64,000 nucleotides of DNA from Ignavibacteriales bacterium (lineage in GTDB: Bacteria; Bacteroidota; Ignavibacteria; Ignavibacteriales; Melioribacteraceae): positions 372,001 through 436,000 of the forward strand of contig JACKAB010000044.1 in NCBI GenBank assembly GCA_020635285.1, written 5' to 3'. Position 1 is the first letter of the stretch. The number at the start of each line of letters is the position of its first letter. Below, one piece after another: positions 31,813 through 42,106 of the stretch. The notes under the pieces are model-generated. The model was not told the DNA's origin, searched no databases, and saw only the letters and a list, made by a program, of their open reading frames with translations. The position numbers and the translations under genes were made by a program.

Positions 31813-33369
31813 ATGAAAAAAGGAAAAATGTTTTTCATGCTATTACTGTTCGCTTTATTTAGTCTTTCGGAAATTATTGCTCAAGACAAAATAAATACAA
31901 TTACAGTAAACGTTAGTGAAGGTAAGTATACGATAAACAGAAATATTTACGGTCACTTTGCAGAACATTTAGGCCGATGTATTTATGATGGAATTTGGGT
32001 TGGAACAGAATCGAGTATCCCAAATATACAAGGTTATAGAAAAGATGTGCTGGAAGCATTAAAAGAATTAGAAATACCTGTGCTTAGATGGCCCGGAGGT
32101 TGTTTTGCAGATACTTATCACTGGAAAGATGGTATTGGTCCAAAGCAAAATAGACCCACAATTGAAAATAAATTTTGGGGTGGAACAATTGAGGATAACA
32201 GTTTTGGCACACATGAATTTTTAGATTTATGTGAAATGTTGAACACACAACCATATCTTGCCGTAAATGTTGGCAGTGGTTCACCTCAAGAGGCTAAGGA
32301 CTGGATTGAGTATGTAACTTCAGATGGAAATACTCCAATGGCTAACCTCAGAAGAAAAAATGGAAGAGAAAAACCATGGAAAGTTAAGTTCTGGGGAATT
32401 GGAAATGAGAATTGGGGTTGTGGCGGTAACATGACTGCAAGCTATTATGCCGATTTATTTTTGAGATTTTCAACATATAGTTGGGTTGATACTAAAGTAG
32501 CAACTGGTGGACTGCCTGATGATTATGATTGGACTGAAACAATAATGAAAAAGACAGAACGGAAACAAAATTTGATTGGTGGAATATCATTTCATCATTA
32601 TACAGTTACACATACTTGGGCTGATAAAGGATCAGCGCTTGATTTTATTAAGGATGAATGGTTTAAAACAATTAGTAAAAATTTCGGTATGGAATCAATG
32701 CTTAAAAAACATTTGGCAATTATGGATAAATATGATCCTGAGAATAAAATCTCAATGTTTGCTGATGAATGGGGAAATTGGCATAATGTTGAACCAGGAA
32801 CAAATCCAGGTTTTTTATATCATCAAAATACAATTAGAGATGCAGTAAGTGCTGCTATCTATCTCAATATCTTTAACAATTCTTGTTATCGTGTAAAAAT
32901 GGCAAACATCGCTCAAACTGTAAATGTATTACAAGCAATGGTTTTAACAAATGATAAATTTTTAGTAAAAACCCCAACTTTCTATGTCTTTAAAATGTAC
33001 AAAAAACACTTTGATGCGTTAATGCTCCCGACAGAAGTTATTAGTGAAAAGTATCTAAATGGTACGGAAGAAATTCCTTCCCTTTCAGCATCAGCATCAC
33101 AAAATAAAGATGGGGAAATAAATATTACTCTTGCTAATGTAACGGCAGATAATGATCTCCAAACCAGTATTAATCTTAATGGACTTGAAGATTTTGAAAT
33201 CATTAACTCAGAAATAATTACTGCTGATAAAATAAATAGCCACAATGATTTTAATAAAAAAGAAGAAGTAAGTATTAAGGGATTTAATTCAGTTGATAAA
33301 GATGGGAATAATCTTATTGTAAGTATTCCATCAAAATCAATCGTTTCAATTAGTCTAAAAATTAAATAG
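31813..33369 (+). CDS. GH51 alpha-L-arabinofuranosidase, secreted
   Basis: Intact 518-residue frame preceded by TTGAGGAGATT. Signal peptide MKKGKMFFMLLLFALFSLSEIIAQ. (beta/alpha)8 barrel with IYGHFAEHLGRCIYDGIWVG, PVLRWPGGCFADTYHWKDGIG, acid/base Glu199 (WGIGNENWG), HHYT and nucleophile Glu319 (FADEWGNW). The C-terminal beta-sandwich ends VSIPSKSIVSISLKIK. It releases L-arabinofuranose from arabinoxylan or arabinan. The signal peptide is notable, since many GH51 enzymes are cytoplasmic, so action in the periplasm or outside is inferred. The arabinose would feed the araBDA operon at 46-50 kb. Confidence 0.94.
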   Translation: MKKGKMFFMLLLFALFSLSEIIAQDKINTITVNVSEGKYTINRNIYGHFAEHLGRCIYDGIWVGTESSIPNIQGYRKDVLEALKELEIPVLRWPGGCFADTYHWKDGIGPKQNRPTIENKFWGGTIEDNSFGTHEFLDLCEMLNTQPYLAVNVGSGSPQEAKDWIEYVTSDGNTPMANLRRKNGREKPWKVKFWGIGNENWGCGGNMTASYYADLFLRFSTYSWVDTKVATGGLPDDYDWTETIMKKTERKQNLIGGISFHHYTVTHTWADKGSALDFIKDEWFKTISKNFGMESMLKKHLAIMDKYDPENKISMFADEWGNWHNVEPGTNPGFLYHQNTIRDAVSAAIYLNIFNNSCYRVKMANIAQTVNVLQAMVLTNDKFLVKTPTFYVFKMYKKHFDALMLPTEVISEKYLNGTEEIPSLSASASQNKDGEINITLANVTADNDLQTSINLNGLEDFEIINSEIITADKINSHNDFNKKEEVSIKGFNSVDKDGNNLIVSIPSKSIVSISLKIK

Positions 33370-33409
33370 ATAAGATCAATAGAATTTCTACCAAACAAAA
33401 AAGGGAAAT

Positions 33410-34580
33410 ATGAAAAATAGTATTCTAATATTATTTCTATTGTCAATTATTTCTTTAGGAAAGGATGACACAAAAAATGAATTATCTGAAAAGTTTATAG
33501 CAGAACAACTTGAATTTTGTGCTGCACAATATAAACTGATGGCGGAGGATTGTGCAGATTCACTTTTCCCGCGATCTTATGAAAATGGAAAATTTATTAC
33601 ATCTAAATCAGATTGGTGGTGCTCTGGTTTTTTCCCAGGATCTCTCGTTTATCTTTACGAGTTTAGTAATGAACAATATTTTAAAGACCAAATATTAAAT
33701 AGATTTAAATATTTAGAAAAAGAAAAATATAATACAAGTGATCACGATATTGGTTTTAAAAATATATTGCAGTTTTGGAAATATGTTAAGAGCAACAAAA
33801 GATACAACCACATACAAACAAATAATTTTGGATGCTGCAAATTCTTTATTAAAAAGATATAATCCAAAATTAGGTGTTATTAGATCTTGGGATAATTGGG
33901 AACCGGACTGGCAATATGTAGTAATAATTGATAATTTGATGAATCTAGAGCTTCTAGTTGAGGCAACAAATTTATCTGGAGATTCAACTTTTGTAAAAGC
34001 AGCAATTTCTCATGCAGATAAAACCATTGAGAATCACTTTAGAGATGATGGCAGTTCTTATCATGTTGTTTCTTATGATACTTTAACAGGGAAACCTCAC
34101 CTCAAAGAAACAAGACAAGGCTTTTCAGATGAATCTGCATGGGCTCGTGGCCAAGCTTGGGGACTTTATGGATTTACAACAATGTATAATTTAACAGGAA
34201 AGCAAAGATATTTAGATAAAGCAAATGAAATTGCAAAATTTATCTTAAATAATACTAATCTGCCCAAAGATTTAATACCTTATTGGGATTACAATTCAGA
34301 TAAAATTCCAAATACTTTAAGAGATGCTTCCGCAGCAGCTATTACTGCATCTGCTTTAATAACACTTTCCGATTTAACCGGAAATAATATTTACTTAGAA
34401 GCTGCAAAAACTATTATACAAACTCTTTCAAAACCAAATTATAAAGCAAAGCTTGGTGAGAATGGAAATTTTATTATCAAACATTGTGTTGGTAGTTATC
34501 CCGCTAATTCAGAAGTTGATGTGCCTTTAAGCTATGCCGATTATTATTACATTGAAGCGTTAATGAAATTGTATCATTAA
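33410..34580 (+). CDS. GH88 unsaturated glucuronyl/galacturonyl hydrolase
   Basis: ATG 33410 follows AAGGGAAAT; a short hydrophobic N-terminus (MKNSILILFLLSIISLG) suggests export. (alpha/alpha)6 barrel with SDWWCSGFFPGSLVYLYE, the catalytic Asp113 in SDHDIGF, one frame break near 33775 (GFKIYCSFGNMLRATKD), the second conserved Asp in IIDNLMNLELL and WARGQAWGLYGFTTMY. About 390 residues. GH88 hydrates and splits 4,5-unsaturated uronic acids left at the non-reducing end by polysaccharide lyases. No lyase gene is seen in the window. It is 40 bases after the GH51 gene, so probably co-transcribed. Confidence 0.87.
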
Positions 34581-34661
34581 TTTCACGACTAAGATTATTT
34601 TTTGTTAGATGGTCAAATTTCTGTAAGCAGTACAAGATAATTTATTTTTAAGGAGCTTAAA

Positions 34662-35847
34662 ATGTCAAAGAAAGACTTTGAAGAAAAACTAGAGAGACTC
34701 ATTAAATCTCATAAGAAACTAATTAAAAAAAATAATCAGCCCAAAAAAAAGTATAACGGTATTTATACTAAATATAAACATCCAGTTTTAACAGCAGAGC
34801 ATGCTCCAATTCACTGGAGGTTTGATATGGATTATAAAACAAATCCGTTTTTGCAAGAAAGATTAGGCGTAAATGGAGCTTTTAATGCTGGTGCAATTGA
34901 ACATGAAGGAAAGATATTACTTGCAGTAAGAGTTGAAGGAAATGATAGAAAATCTTTTTTTGCAATTGCAGAATCTAAAAATGGTATTGATAATTTTAAG
35001 TATTGGGATTATCCAATTATAATGCCAGAGAATGAAAATCCTGACACAAATATATATGATTTGAGACTTGTAAAACATGAAGACGGATGGATTTACGGAA
35101 CATTTTGTAGCGAGCGTCATGATGATTCAAAGCCGGATGATACATCAGCTGCAGTTGCCTCATGCGGAATTGCTCGTACAAAGGATTTAATAAAATGGGA
35201 AAGACTTCCAGATCTTATAACTTATTCAGGGCAGCAGAGAAATTGTTCTTCATCCTGAATTTGTGCATGGGAAATACGCTTTATATACAAGACCGCAAGA
35301 TGGCTTCATTGATACAGGAAGTGGAGGTGGAATTGGTTGGGGTTTAACTGATAGTATGGAAAAACCGGAAATTAAAAATGAAGTAATTATTGATGCAAAA
35401 AAATATCATACAATTTATGAAGTTAAAAATGGCCAAGGTCCAGCACCAATCAAAACAAAAGAAGGTTGGCTACATTTAGCTCATGGTGTTCGAAATACTG
35501 CAGCTGGTTTGCGCTATGTACTTTATCTCTTTATGAGCGACTTGAAAGATCCTACAAAAGTTATTTACAAACCTGGTGGTTATTTTATTGCTCCTGAAGG
35601 GGATGAAAGAGTCGGTGATGTTTCTAATGTTGTTTTTTCAAATGGCTGGGTCTGCAAAGATAATGGAGAAGTTTACATATATTATGCTTCTTCAGATACT
35701 CGCATGCACGTTGCTACGTCTACTCTTGATCGATTATTAGATTACGTAAAAAACACACCTCCGGATAGATTTAGATCTTATACTTCAGTAGAAGATAGAA
35801 TAAAATTGATAAAAAAGAATCTAAAAATTATTGGAGATGAAGAATAA
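34662..35847 (+). CDS. GH130 4-O-beta-D-mannosyl-D-glucose phosphorylase
   Basis: Starts [20 protein letters not shown] after AAGGAGC. The sequence is strongly typical of GH130 subfamily 1: [76 protein letters not shown] (catalytic Asp), [21 protein letters not shown] (joined over a break near 35232), [16 protein letters not shown] and [18 protein letters not shown]. Family enzymes (Bacteroides fragilis, Ruminococcus albus) phosphorolyse beta-1,4-mannosyl-glucose to mannose 1-phosphate and glucose in the cytoplasm, completing beta-mannan use with cellobiose/mannobiose epimerase. No epimerase gene is visible here. No signal peptide. GH1 and PMI genes upstream fit the route. Confidence 0.92.
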
Positions 35848-35999
35848 AATGCTTCGCATAAAATTTAGGATTTTATGGCAAAAATAGTTTTACAGTTATT
35901 TTATCGTGGTGTTGCACTATATGTAAATATTCCTGAGTCTACTCTTGTTGGTCTTTTTCTATACCCCAAAGTTTAATCAAATTTTATAGGAAGGAATTG

Positions 36000-37085
36000 A
36001 TGTTATTAAAGAGAACTTTAACCTTACTTTTAATTGTTAATTTAGTTTGGAGCTGCTCCCCAGAAGAAAGTTTGTGGATTTCTAGTATTAATCCACAGAT
36101 TGAATACATGGGAAGGATTGGTGAAATCAATATCGATACTACAAAAGAACTATATTGGTCGGGCACATCAATAAAAATTAGTTTTGAAGGAAAATTCTTA
36201 AACGCAATTTTTGAAGATGAAAATGGTGATAATTTTTATAACATAATAGTTGATGATGATGAACCCTACATTCTGCAACTGGATAGTAATAAGAAAAGCT
36301 ATAATTTATGTGAATTAGAATTTGGGAATCATTCTGTTGAAATATTTAAAAGAACTGAATGGGATAGAGGTAAAACTATTTTCTTCGGATTTCAAATAGA
36401 TAAAAAAGGTTCATTGCTTCCAAAATCCGCTAAAAAACGAAAGATAGAATTTTATGGCAATTCAATAACAGCTGGTTATGCAGTTGATGACTATGAAGGG
36501 AAAGACAGATCCGAAGGTGTTTACACAAATAATTATTTATCATATGCTGCAATAACAGCAAGACATTATGATGCGGAATATGTTGCAACGGTTAAAAGTG
36601 GAATAGGTATAATGGTAAGTTGGTTTCCAGTTACCATGCCGGAAATTTATGATCGTGTTAATCCAAGTGATTCTTTAAGTCAATGGGATTTTAGTAAATA
36701 TCAACCCGGCATAGTTGTAATAAACTTATTTCAAAACGATTCTTGGATTGTTAACATGCCTGAAAATGAATCCTTTAAACTAAAGTTTGGAGATGAAAAA
36801 CCGGATGAACAGTTTATAATAAATTCATATAAAAAATTCGTTTATGAAATAAGAAATAAATATCCTTCCTCAAATATAATATGTATGCTGGGTAATATGG
36901 ATATAACGAAAGAAGGCTCGCCATGGTCTGGTTATGTTAAACAAGCAGTTAAGCAACTCAATGATGACAAAATATACACATTCTTTGTTCCTTACAAGAA
37001 TACTCCAGGACATCCGGATGTAAAAGAGCAGGAAGAAATGGCAAACAGTCTTATTGAATTTATTGATAATAATATTATCTGGTAA
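36000..37085 (+). CDS. CE2-like SGNH carbohydrate esterase, lipoprotein
   Basis: ATG 36000 is preferred over TTG 35997 because it is spaced properly from AGGAAGG. Lipoprotein signal ends LVNLVWSCSP. Residues ~25-135 form an N-terminal jelly-roll (WSGTSIKISFEGKFLNAIFED). The SGNH hydrolase domain follows with IEFYGNSITAGYAVDD (nucleophile Ser in GNSIT, where many relatives have GDSIT), a Gly block near VKSGIGIMVSW, NLFQNDSW (block III Asn) and GHPDVKEQ (catalytic Asp/His, 37011-37035). This two-domain order is that of carbohydrate esterase family 2, which removes acetyl groups from (gluco)mannan or xylan. Intact 361 residues. Placed after the GH130 gene with other glycan genes. Confidence 0.8.
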   Translation: MLLKRTLTLLLIVNLVWSCSPEESLWISSINPQIEYMGRIGEINIDTTKELYWSGTSIKISFEGKFLNAIFEDENGDNFYNIIVDDDEPYILQLDSNKKSYNLCELEFGNHSVEIFKRTEWDRGKTIFFGFQIDKKGSLLPKSAKKRKIEFYGNSITAGYAVDDYEGKDRSEGVYTNNYLSYAAITARHYDAEYVATVKSGIGIMVSWFPVTMPEIYDRVNPSDSLSQWDFSKYQPGIVVINLFQNDSWIVNMPENESFKLKFGDEKPDEQFIINSYKKFVYEIRNKYPSSNIICMLGNMDITKEGSPWSGYVKQAVKQLNDDKIYTFFVPYKNTPGHPDVKEQEEMANSLIEFIDNNIIW

Positions 37086-37207
37086 ACTTCATTTCAAAGA
37101 TTCATAAATGAATTCATGATTTCTAAATTAATATTTTCAATGAAGTCTAAGAGTCAGTCTCTCGTAAAATTTGATGTGAAAAAAATCATATAAATCCGGA
37201 GATAAAT

Positions 37208-38560
37208 ATGAAAAAAGTATCTAGAAGATCATTCCTGAAAAATACGGCAATGGCAGCCGCGGCATTAAATTATATTCCTTTCTCAATTCGAGGTTCAAAT
37301 GTTCCAAGCAATAAATTAAATATTGCAGCAATTGGTATTGGAGGGATGGGTGGTTACAATTTAAAAAATTGTGAAAATGAGAACATAGTTGCTCTTTGTG
37401 ATGTTGACAGCGATTATGCAGCTGGAACAATCAAAAGATATCCTAAAGCAAAAGTTTATAAAGATTATAGATTAATGTTAGAAAAACAAAAAGACATTGA
37501 TGCAATAATTATTGCTACTCCCGATCATACCCATGCTGTAATTACAATGGCAGCAATGCAAGAGGGAAAACATGTATTTTGTCAAAAACCACTAACACAT
37601 AACATTTACGAAGCTAGAACAATTACAGAAGCAGCAAATTACTATAATGTTCAGACTCAAATGGGAAATCAGGGTCATTCTGTTGAACATATTAGACTTT
37701 TAAAAGAATGGATTGCAGATGGAGCAATAGGAACAGTAAGAGAAGTTCATGCATGGACAGATAGACCGGTTGGCGGAGATCCATGGTCAACTTTTGCTGT
37801 TAAAGCAAAATCAACTGAAAATCTTCCAGTTCCAGAAACACTTGATTGGGATTTGTGGTTAGGGCCTGCACCATACAGAGCATATCATCCAGATTATCAC
37901 CCAACAAAATGGAGGGCATGGTTAGATTTTGGAACCGGTTCTTTGGGAGATATGGGATGTCATATTTTGGACCCAGCATTCTGGGCTTTGGATTTAGGAG
38001 CTCCCGATCAGTTACAAGCAACTTCCACACATTGGGAACCAGAAATAGAATCCCAAACATTCCCAAGAGCTTCAATTGTTCGTTTTAATTTTCCAGCAAA
38101 TAATAAAAGAGGTGCAGTAAAACTAACTTGGTATGATGGTAGATTATTGCCTGAAATTCCGGAAGAATTAGAAATTGGCAGAGAGCTTCCGAGTAGCGGA
38201 GCTTTAATTATTGGAGATAAGGGCGCAATGTTGCATGGTTCTCATGGAGCTGATGGTGTTAGAATAATTCCCGAAATAAAAATGCAAGAATATGTTAGAC
38301 CTGCCAAAACCATTGCTAGAGTAACTGAAGGGCACGAGGGAGATTGGATTCGTGCATGTAAAGAAGGAAAAGGTGGCAAGCCAGCAAGTTCTAATTTTAA
38401 TTATGGCGGCCCACTTACCGAAATGGTTTTACTTGGTATGATTGCAATTCAGGTAAAAGATCAAAGGCTTGAATGGAATAGAGATGAAATGAAATTTACA
38501 AATAATGACAAAGCCAATTTACTTGTTAAAACTCAATATAGAGACGGCTGGAAATTATAA
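37208..38560 (+). CDS. Gfo/Idh/MocA oxidoreductase with Tat signal
   Basis: Begins MKKVSRRSFLKNTAMAAAAL: an S-R-R-x-F-L-K twin-arginine motif, so exported folded with its cofactor. The Rossmann domain has NIAAIGIGGMGGYNLKNCE (37320-37376), then ALCDVDSDYA and ATPDHTHAVITMAAMQEGKHVFCQKPLTH (cited in parts; the Lys of the QKP motif is conserved). The second domain has GNQGHSVEHIRLLKEWI, GDMGCHILDPAFWALDLG and GGPLTEMVLLGMIAIQ. Length 450 is usual for the exported class common in Bacteroidota and Planctomycetes. Known members include NAD-dependent glycosidases (GH109-like) and sugar dehydrogenases. The substrate here is unknown. Confidence 0.85.
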   Translation: MKKVSRRSFLKNTAMAAAALNYIPFSIRGSNVPSNKLNIAAIGIGGMGGYNLKNCENENIVALCDVDSDYAAGTIKRYPKAKVYKDYRLMLEKQKDIDAIIIATPDHTHAVITMAAMQEGKHVFCQKPLTHNIYEARTITEAANYYNVQTQMGNQGHSVEHIRLLKEWIADGAIGTVREVHAWTDRPVGGDPWSTFAVKAKSTENLPVPETLDWDLWLGPAPYRAYHPDYHPTKWRAWLDFGTGSLGDMGCHILDPAFWALDLGAPDQLQATSTHWEPEIESQTFPRASIVRFNFPANNKRGAVKLTWYDGRLLPEIPEELEIGRELPSSGALIIGDKGAMLHGSHGADGVRIIPEIKMQEYVRPAKTIARVTEGHEGDWIRACKEGKGGKPASSNFNYGGPLTEMVLLGMIAIQVKDQRLEWNRDEMKFTNNDKANLLVKTQYRDGWKL

Positions 38561-38589
38561 ATTATTTAAAAATTAATAAATGGTAAAAT

Positions 38590-39513
38590 ATGTTTCGAAT
38601 ATTACTTGCATCATTTATCTTTTTAGGAATTATAAAAGCCCAAGAGATCAATATGAAATTATGGGAAACTGCGATTCCAAATTATCAAAAAACTGATGAG
38701 GTCGAATTAAGTGAATATGTAGACGGAATTACAAAAATTAGTTATGTGCAAGAACCGGATATCACTGTTTACCTCCCATCAAAAGCTAATTCAACCGGAG
38801 ATGCGGTTGTTATTTGTCCCGGAGGCGGCTACAAGATTTTAGCATACGATTGGGAAGGTAGCGATATTGCAAAATTTTTTAACTCAAAAGGAATTGCAGC
38901 AATTGTTTTAAAATATAGATTGCCAGTATCAAAAAGTAATATCATTCCTGATAAATCTCCGTTGATGGATGCACAAAGAGCAATTAGATTAACACGTTTT
39001 CATGCGGAAGAATGGGGTATTGAACAAAATAAAATCGGAATTATTGGTTTCTCCGCAGGCGGACATTTAGCATCTACTGCTGGGACTCACTTTGACTTAG
39101 GAGTTATTAATTCAAGCGATCCTATTGAAGAATTAAGTTCTAGGCCAGATTTTATGATTTTAGTTTATCCAGTTATATCTTTCATTCAGCCATATTCACA
39201 TTCGGGTTCTGTAAAAAATTTGCTTGGAGAAAATCCGAGTGAAGAATTATTAAAATATTATTCAAATGAACTTCATGTCACCAATCAAACACCTCCAACA
39301 ATTTTAATTCACTCACAAGATGATACAACTGTACCGATTGAAAATAGTCTATCTTTTTATAAAGCTCTATGTGAAAACAATGTAAAAGCGGAAATGCATA
39401 CATATACTTATGGTGGGCATGGCTTTTCTCTAGCAATTGGAAAGGGTTATCTTTCTACATGGACAGAACGGGTTATGGATTGGATTAATAATCTTGGAAC
39501 TGAAAAAAAATAA
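38590..39513 (+). CDS. secreted alpha/beta-hydrolase esterase
   Basis: Signal peptide MFRILLASFIFLGIIKAQ. Oxyanion region VVICPGGGYKILAYDWEG, nucleophile GFSAGGHLAST (Ser near 39053), Asp in HSQDDTTVPIENS and His in YGGHGFSLAIG. Intact, 307 residues. The acyl-hydrolase type is that of BD-FAE/xylan acetyl-esterase-like proteins found in hemicellulose loci. Deacetylation of xylan or mannan is inferred, not proven. Thirty bases downstream of the oxidoreductase, so likely one operon. Confidence 0.8.
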   Translation: MFRILLASFIFLGIIKAQEINMKLWETAIPNYQKTDEVELSEYVDGITKISYVQEPDITVYLPSKANSTGDAVVICPGGGYKILAYDWEGSDIAKFFNSKGIAAIVLKYRLPVSKSNIIPDKSPLMDAQRAIRLTRFHAEEWGIEQNKIGIIGFSAGGHLASTAGTHFDLGVINSSDPIEELSSRPDFMILVYPVISFIQPYSHSGSVKNLLGENPSEELLKYYSNELHVTNQTPPTILIHSQDDTTVPIENSLSFYKALCENNVKAEMHTYTYGGHGFSLAIGKGYLSTWTERVMDWINNLGTEKK

Positions 39514-39628
39514 CTTTATTAAAGTTTTATCAAAACTCACTTGCAATGATAAACATAAAAAGAATATTTACTAAACTCATTCTATATATATCATTTGAAT
39601 CTTACAAATTAAAGAGTAGAGATGCAAA

Positions 39629-40681
39629 ATGACTTTAAATAAAGTTACTATAAAAACTATTGCTAAAAAAATTAATGTCTCCCCAGCAACTGTCTCAAAA
39701 GCACTAAGAGATAGTCATGATATTTCTGATCAAACAAAACTAAAAATCAAAAATCTTGCTAAAAAATTGGGTTATAAGCCAAACTTAATGGCGAGGAATT
39801 TGGTTAGTAAAAAAAGCAATATTATAGGAGTAATAGTACCAGATATTTCAACATCCTTTTTTGGGTTAACAGTTAGAGGAATTAATTATGCGGCAAGAAA
39901 ACATAATTATGAAGTAATTATTTTAGTAAATGATGAAGACCATAAAGTAGAGCGAAAAAATATTGAGTTCATTTCAAACCTACAAGTGGATGGTATCTTA
40001 ATAGACTCTGTTCCGGGCAATCACAATTTAGATTTATTAGAAGAGCTTTCTGAAAATGGAATGCCAATCGTTTTTGTTGATAGAAAGTGTAAGAAAATAA
40101 ATGCAGATTCAGTTACAACCGATGATATAAAAGCTGGCTATACAATTACCAAATATTTTTTAAAAAATAATAAAAGTAAAATAGTATTTGTTGGCGATGT
40201 TGATTTACTTACAGTTGCAAATGACAGAGTTAAGGGTTATAAAAAAGCGCTCAAGGAATTCGGGATTAAATTTGATAAGGAATTACTGTTAAAAATTAAT
40301 TATGAAATTGATGAAGAGCAGCTAAAAGAAAAAATTAGAAGTTTTATTCATTCTAAAAAAGAATTTGATTCTTTCATTTGCGCGGGAGGAGTAATTGCAT
40401 ATTTAGTTGGCTTAGTTCTTTTAGAAGAAGGATTCGCAATCCCCGATGGGGTTTTATTGGGTGAATTCGGTGATAATAATATCGTCTATAGATTGGGAGT
40501 TCCATTTATCACAGTTGATCAATCTCCAATAAGCATTGGAGCAACAGCATTTGATCTACTTGTAACACGAATGAAAGATGTAAGAAATACAAATGCCAAA
40601 CGAAAACAAATTTATGTAAAATCTAAACTTGTTTCTCATCATCCTGCAAAACATGAACATCTTTTTATTGAGCATATCTAA
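39629..40681 (+). CDS. LacI-family transcriptional regulator
   Basis: N-terminal helix-turn-helix VTIKTIAKKINVSPATVSKALRD with the hinge helix near KLGYKPNLMARNL. Then a periplasmic-binding-like sensor (NIIGVIVPDISTSFFGLTVRG, GILIDSVPGN, IVFVDRKCKK, SKIVFVGDVD, DSFICAGGVIAYLVGLVL, GVPFITVDQSPISIG). 350 residues, intact. It closes the glycan block from GH1 on and is its natural local repressor or activator. The inducer sugar and operator are not identifiable here. Starts ATG 39629; the nearest purine-rich site is AAAGAGTAGAG. Confidence 0.9.
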   Translation: MTLNKVTIKTIAKKINVSPATVSKALRDSHDISDQTKLKIKNLAKKLGYKPNLMARNLVSKKSNIIGVIVPDISTSFFGLTVRGINYAARKHNYEVIILVNDEDHKVERKNIEFISNLQVDGILIDSVPGNHNLDLLEELSENGMPIVFVDRKCKKINADSVTTDDIKAGYTITKYFLKNNKSKIVFVGDVDLLTVANDRVKGYKKALKEFGIKFDKELLLKINYEIDEEQLKEKIRSFIHSKKEFDSFICAGGVIAYLVGLVLLEEGFAIPDGVLLGEFGDNNIVYRLGVPFITVDQSPISIGATAFDLLVTRMKDVRNTNAKRKQIYVKSKLVSHHPAKHEHLFIEHI

Positions 40682-40817
40682 AAATCATTATTGGGTAATA
40701 ACTTACTTTAAATATTCCATCATTAATAAAATTCTTTTCTAATTGACCAATAAAAACAAAAAAATATTTTCACTAGGTTCAAAAATTCAATTTATCAAGG
40801 TTCGATAAATCCCACAA

Positions 40818-42085
40818 GTGAGCAAGATAGATTACGTTTGGTTTTTAAAAGTCTTATCCTTCATCTCCATCCGCCAACAATCAACGAAAAAAGTAATAAA
40901 GTTCAATCATACATTTGGCTTAGGCGGAATGGTGGTTGTACTGATTTGCATTCAATTCATTACCGGTTTGCTTTTGCGTTTTACCTATGAACCTTTTCCC
41001 GGTCGAGCTTATGATTCAATTCTGCATTTGCAAAACAATATTGTGTTTGGCCAACTAATAAGAAATCTTCATCATTGGAGTGCTGTATTTTTAATTATTA
41101 TTGTTCTCCTTCATTTATTAAGAGTTTTCTTTACTGGAGCATTTCATGGTAAAAGACAATTTAATTGGGTACTTGGAGTATTACTTTTTATAATAATTAT
41201 TTTTTCAAACTTTACGGGATATCTTTTACCTTGGGATCAGCTTTCATATTGGGCTATAAACGTTAGCACAAGTATGCTGGAGTACACTCCATTTATTGGA
41301 ACATTTTTAATGGAAATAATTTTAGCCGGAAAGGAAGTTGGCAATTCAACTTTATTAGTGTTTTATAATTTACATACCGGTATCTTCCCAATTTTATTGA
41401 TATTAATTATGGCATTCCATTTTTGGAGAGTTAGAAAAGCCGGTGGAGTAGTGGTTCCTAAAAGTGAAACAGAAGATAATTATGTTTCCACAATACCAAA
41501 TTTAGTTGCAAAGGAATTTGTTGTTGCACTTATTTTGATTGCTTTTATTTTCACACTATCAATTTTGTTTAATGCTCCATTGTTAGAAAAAGCAAATCCA
41601 AATTTTAGTCCAAACCCAGCTAAAGCTCCTTGGTATTTTATGGGAGTTCAAGAATTGATGATTCACTTTCATCCTTTATTTTCGGCAATCATAATTCCAG
41701 TAATTATTTTCTTAACAACAATATTTTTACCTTATTTTAATTATGATACAGAAGAAAACGGCATTTGGTTTTATTCCAATAAGGGAAAAAAGTTAGAATT
41801 AATGCAGCAATTATGTCTGCGTTGCTTACAATCATTTTTGTATTGTTAAGCGAATACATAATTAATTTTACAAATTGGTTTAGCTTTCTTCCGGACATAA
41901 TTAGTAATGGTTTAATTCCATTCACAATTTTATCTATTGGGCTTGTGCTTTACTATGAATATTTAAGAAAAAATAAAAATGCCAATTTAAATGAAGTTGT
42001 GCAAACAATATTTATTTTTCTGTTAATGTCTCTATTTGTTTTAACTATAATTGGAATTTATTTTAGAGGGAAGGAATGTCATTAA
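40818..42085 (+). CDS. cytochrome b of a bc-type complex
   Basis: GTG 40818 start (MSKIDYVWFLKVLSF). Helix B NLHHWSAVFLIIIVLLHLLR and helix D FYNLHTGIFPILLILIMAFH each give two axial His ligands, the four needed for two b hemes. GYLLPWDQLSYWAINVSTSM is the Qo-side cd helix region, and KAPWYFMGVQE replaces the PEWY motif, as in other bacterial fused cytochromes b. After a frame break near 41790 (A run) the chain adds three more helices (SALLTIIFVLLSEYI, GLIPFTILSIGLVLYYEYL and TIFIFLLMSLFVLTIIGIYF) and ends KECH. About 420 residues: both the cytochrome b6 and subunit IV parts in one protein. It oxidises menaquinol. First gene of a three-gene unit. Confidence 0.88.
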
Positions 42086-42106
42086 CTTTTTTCTAAAATT
42101 ATATTT

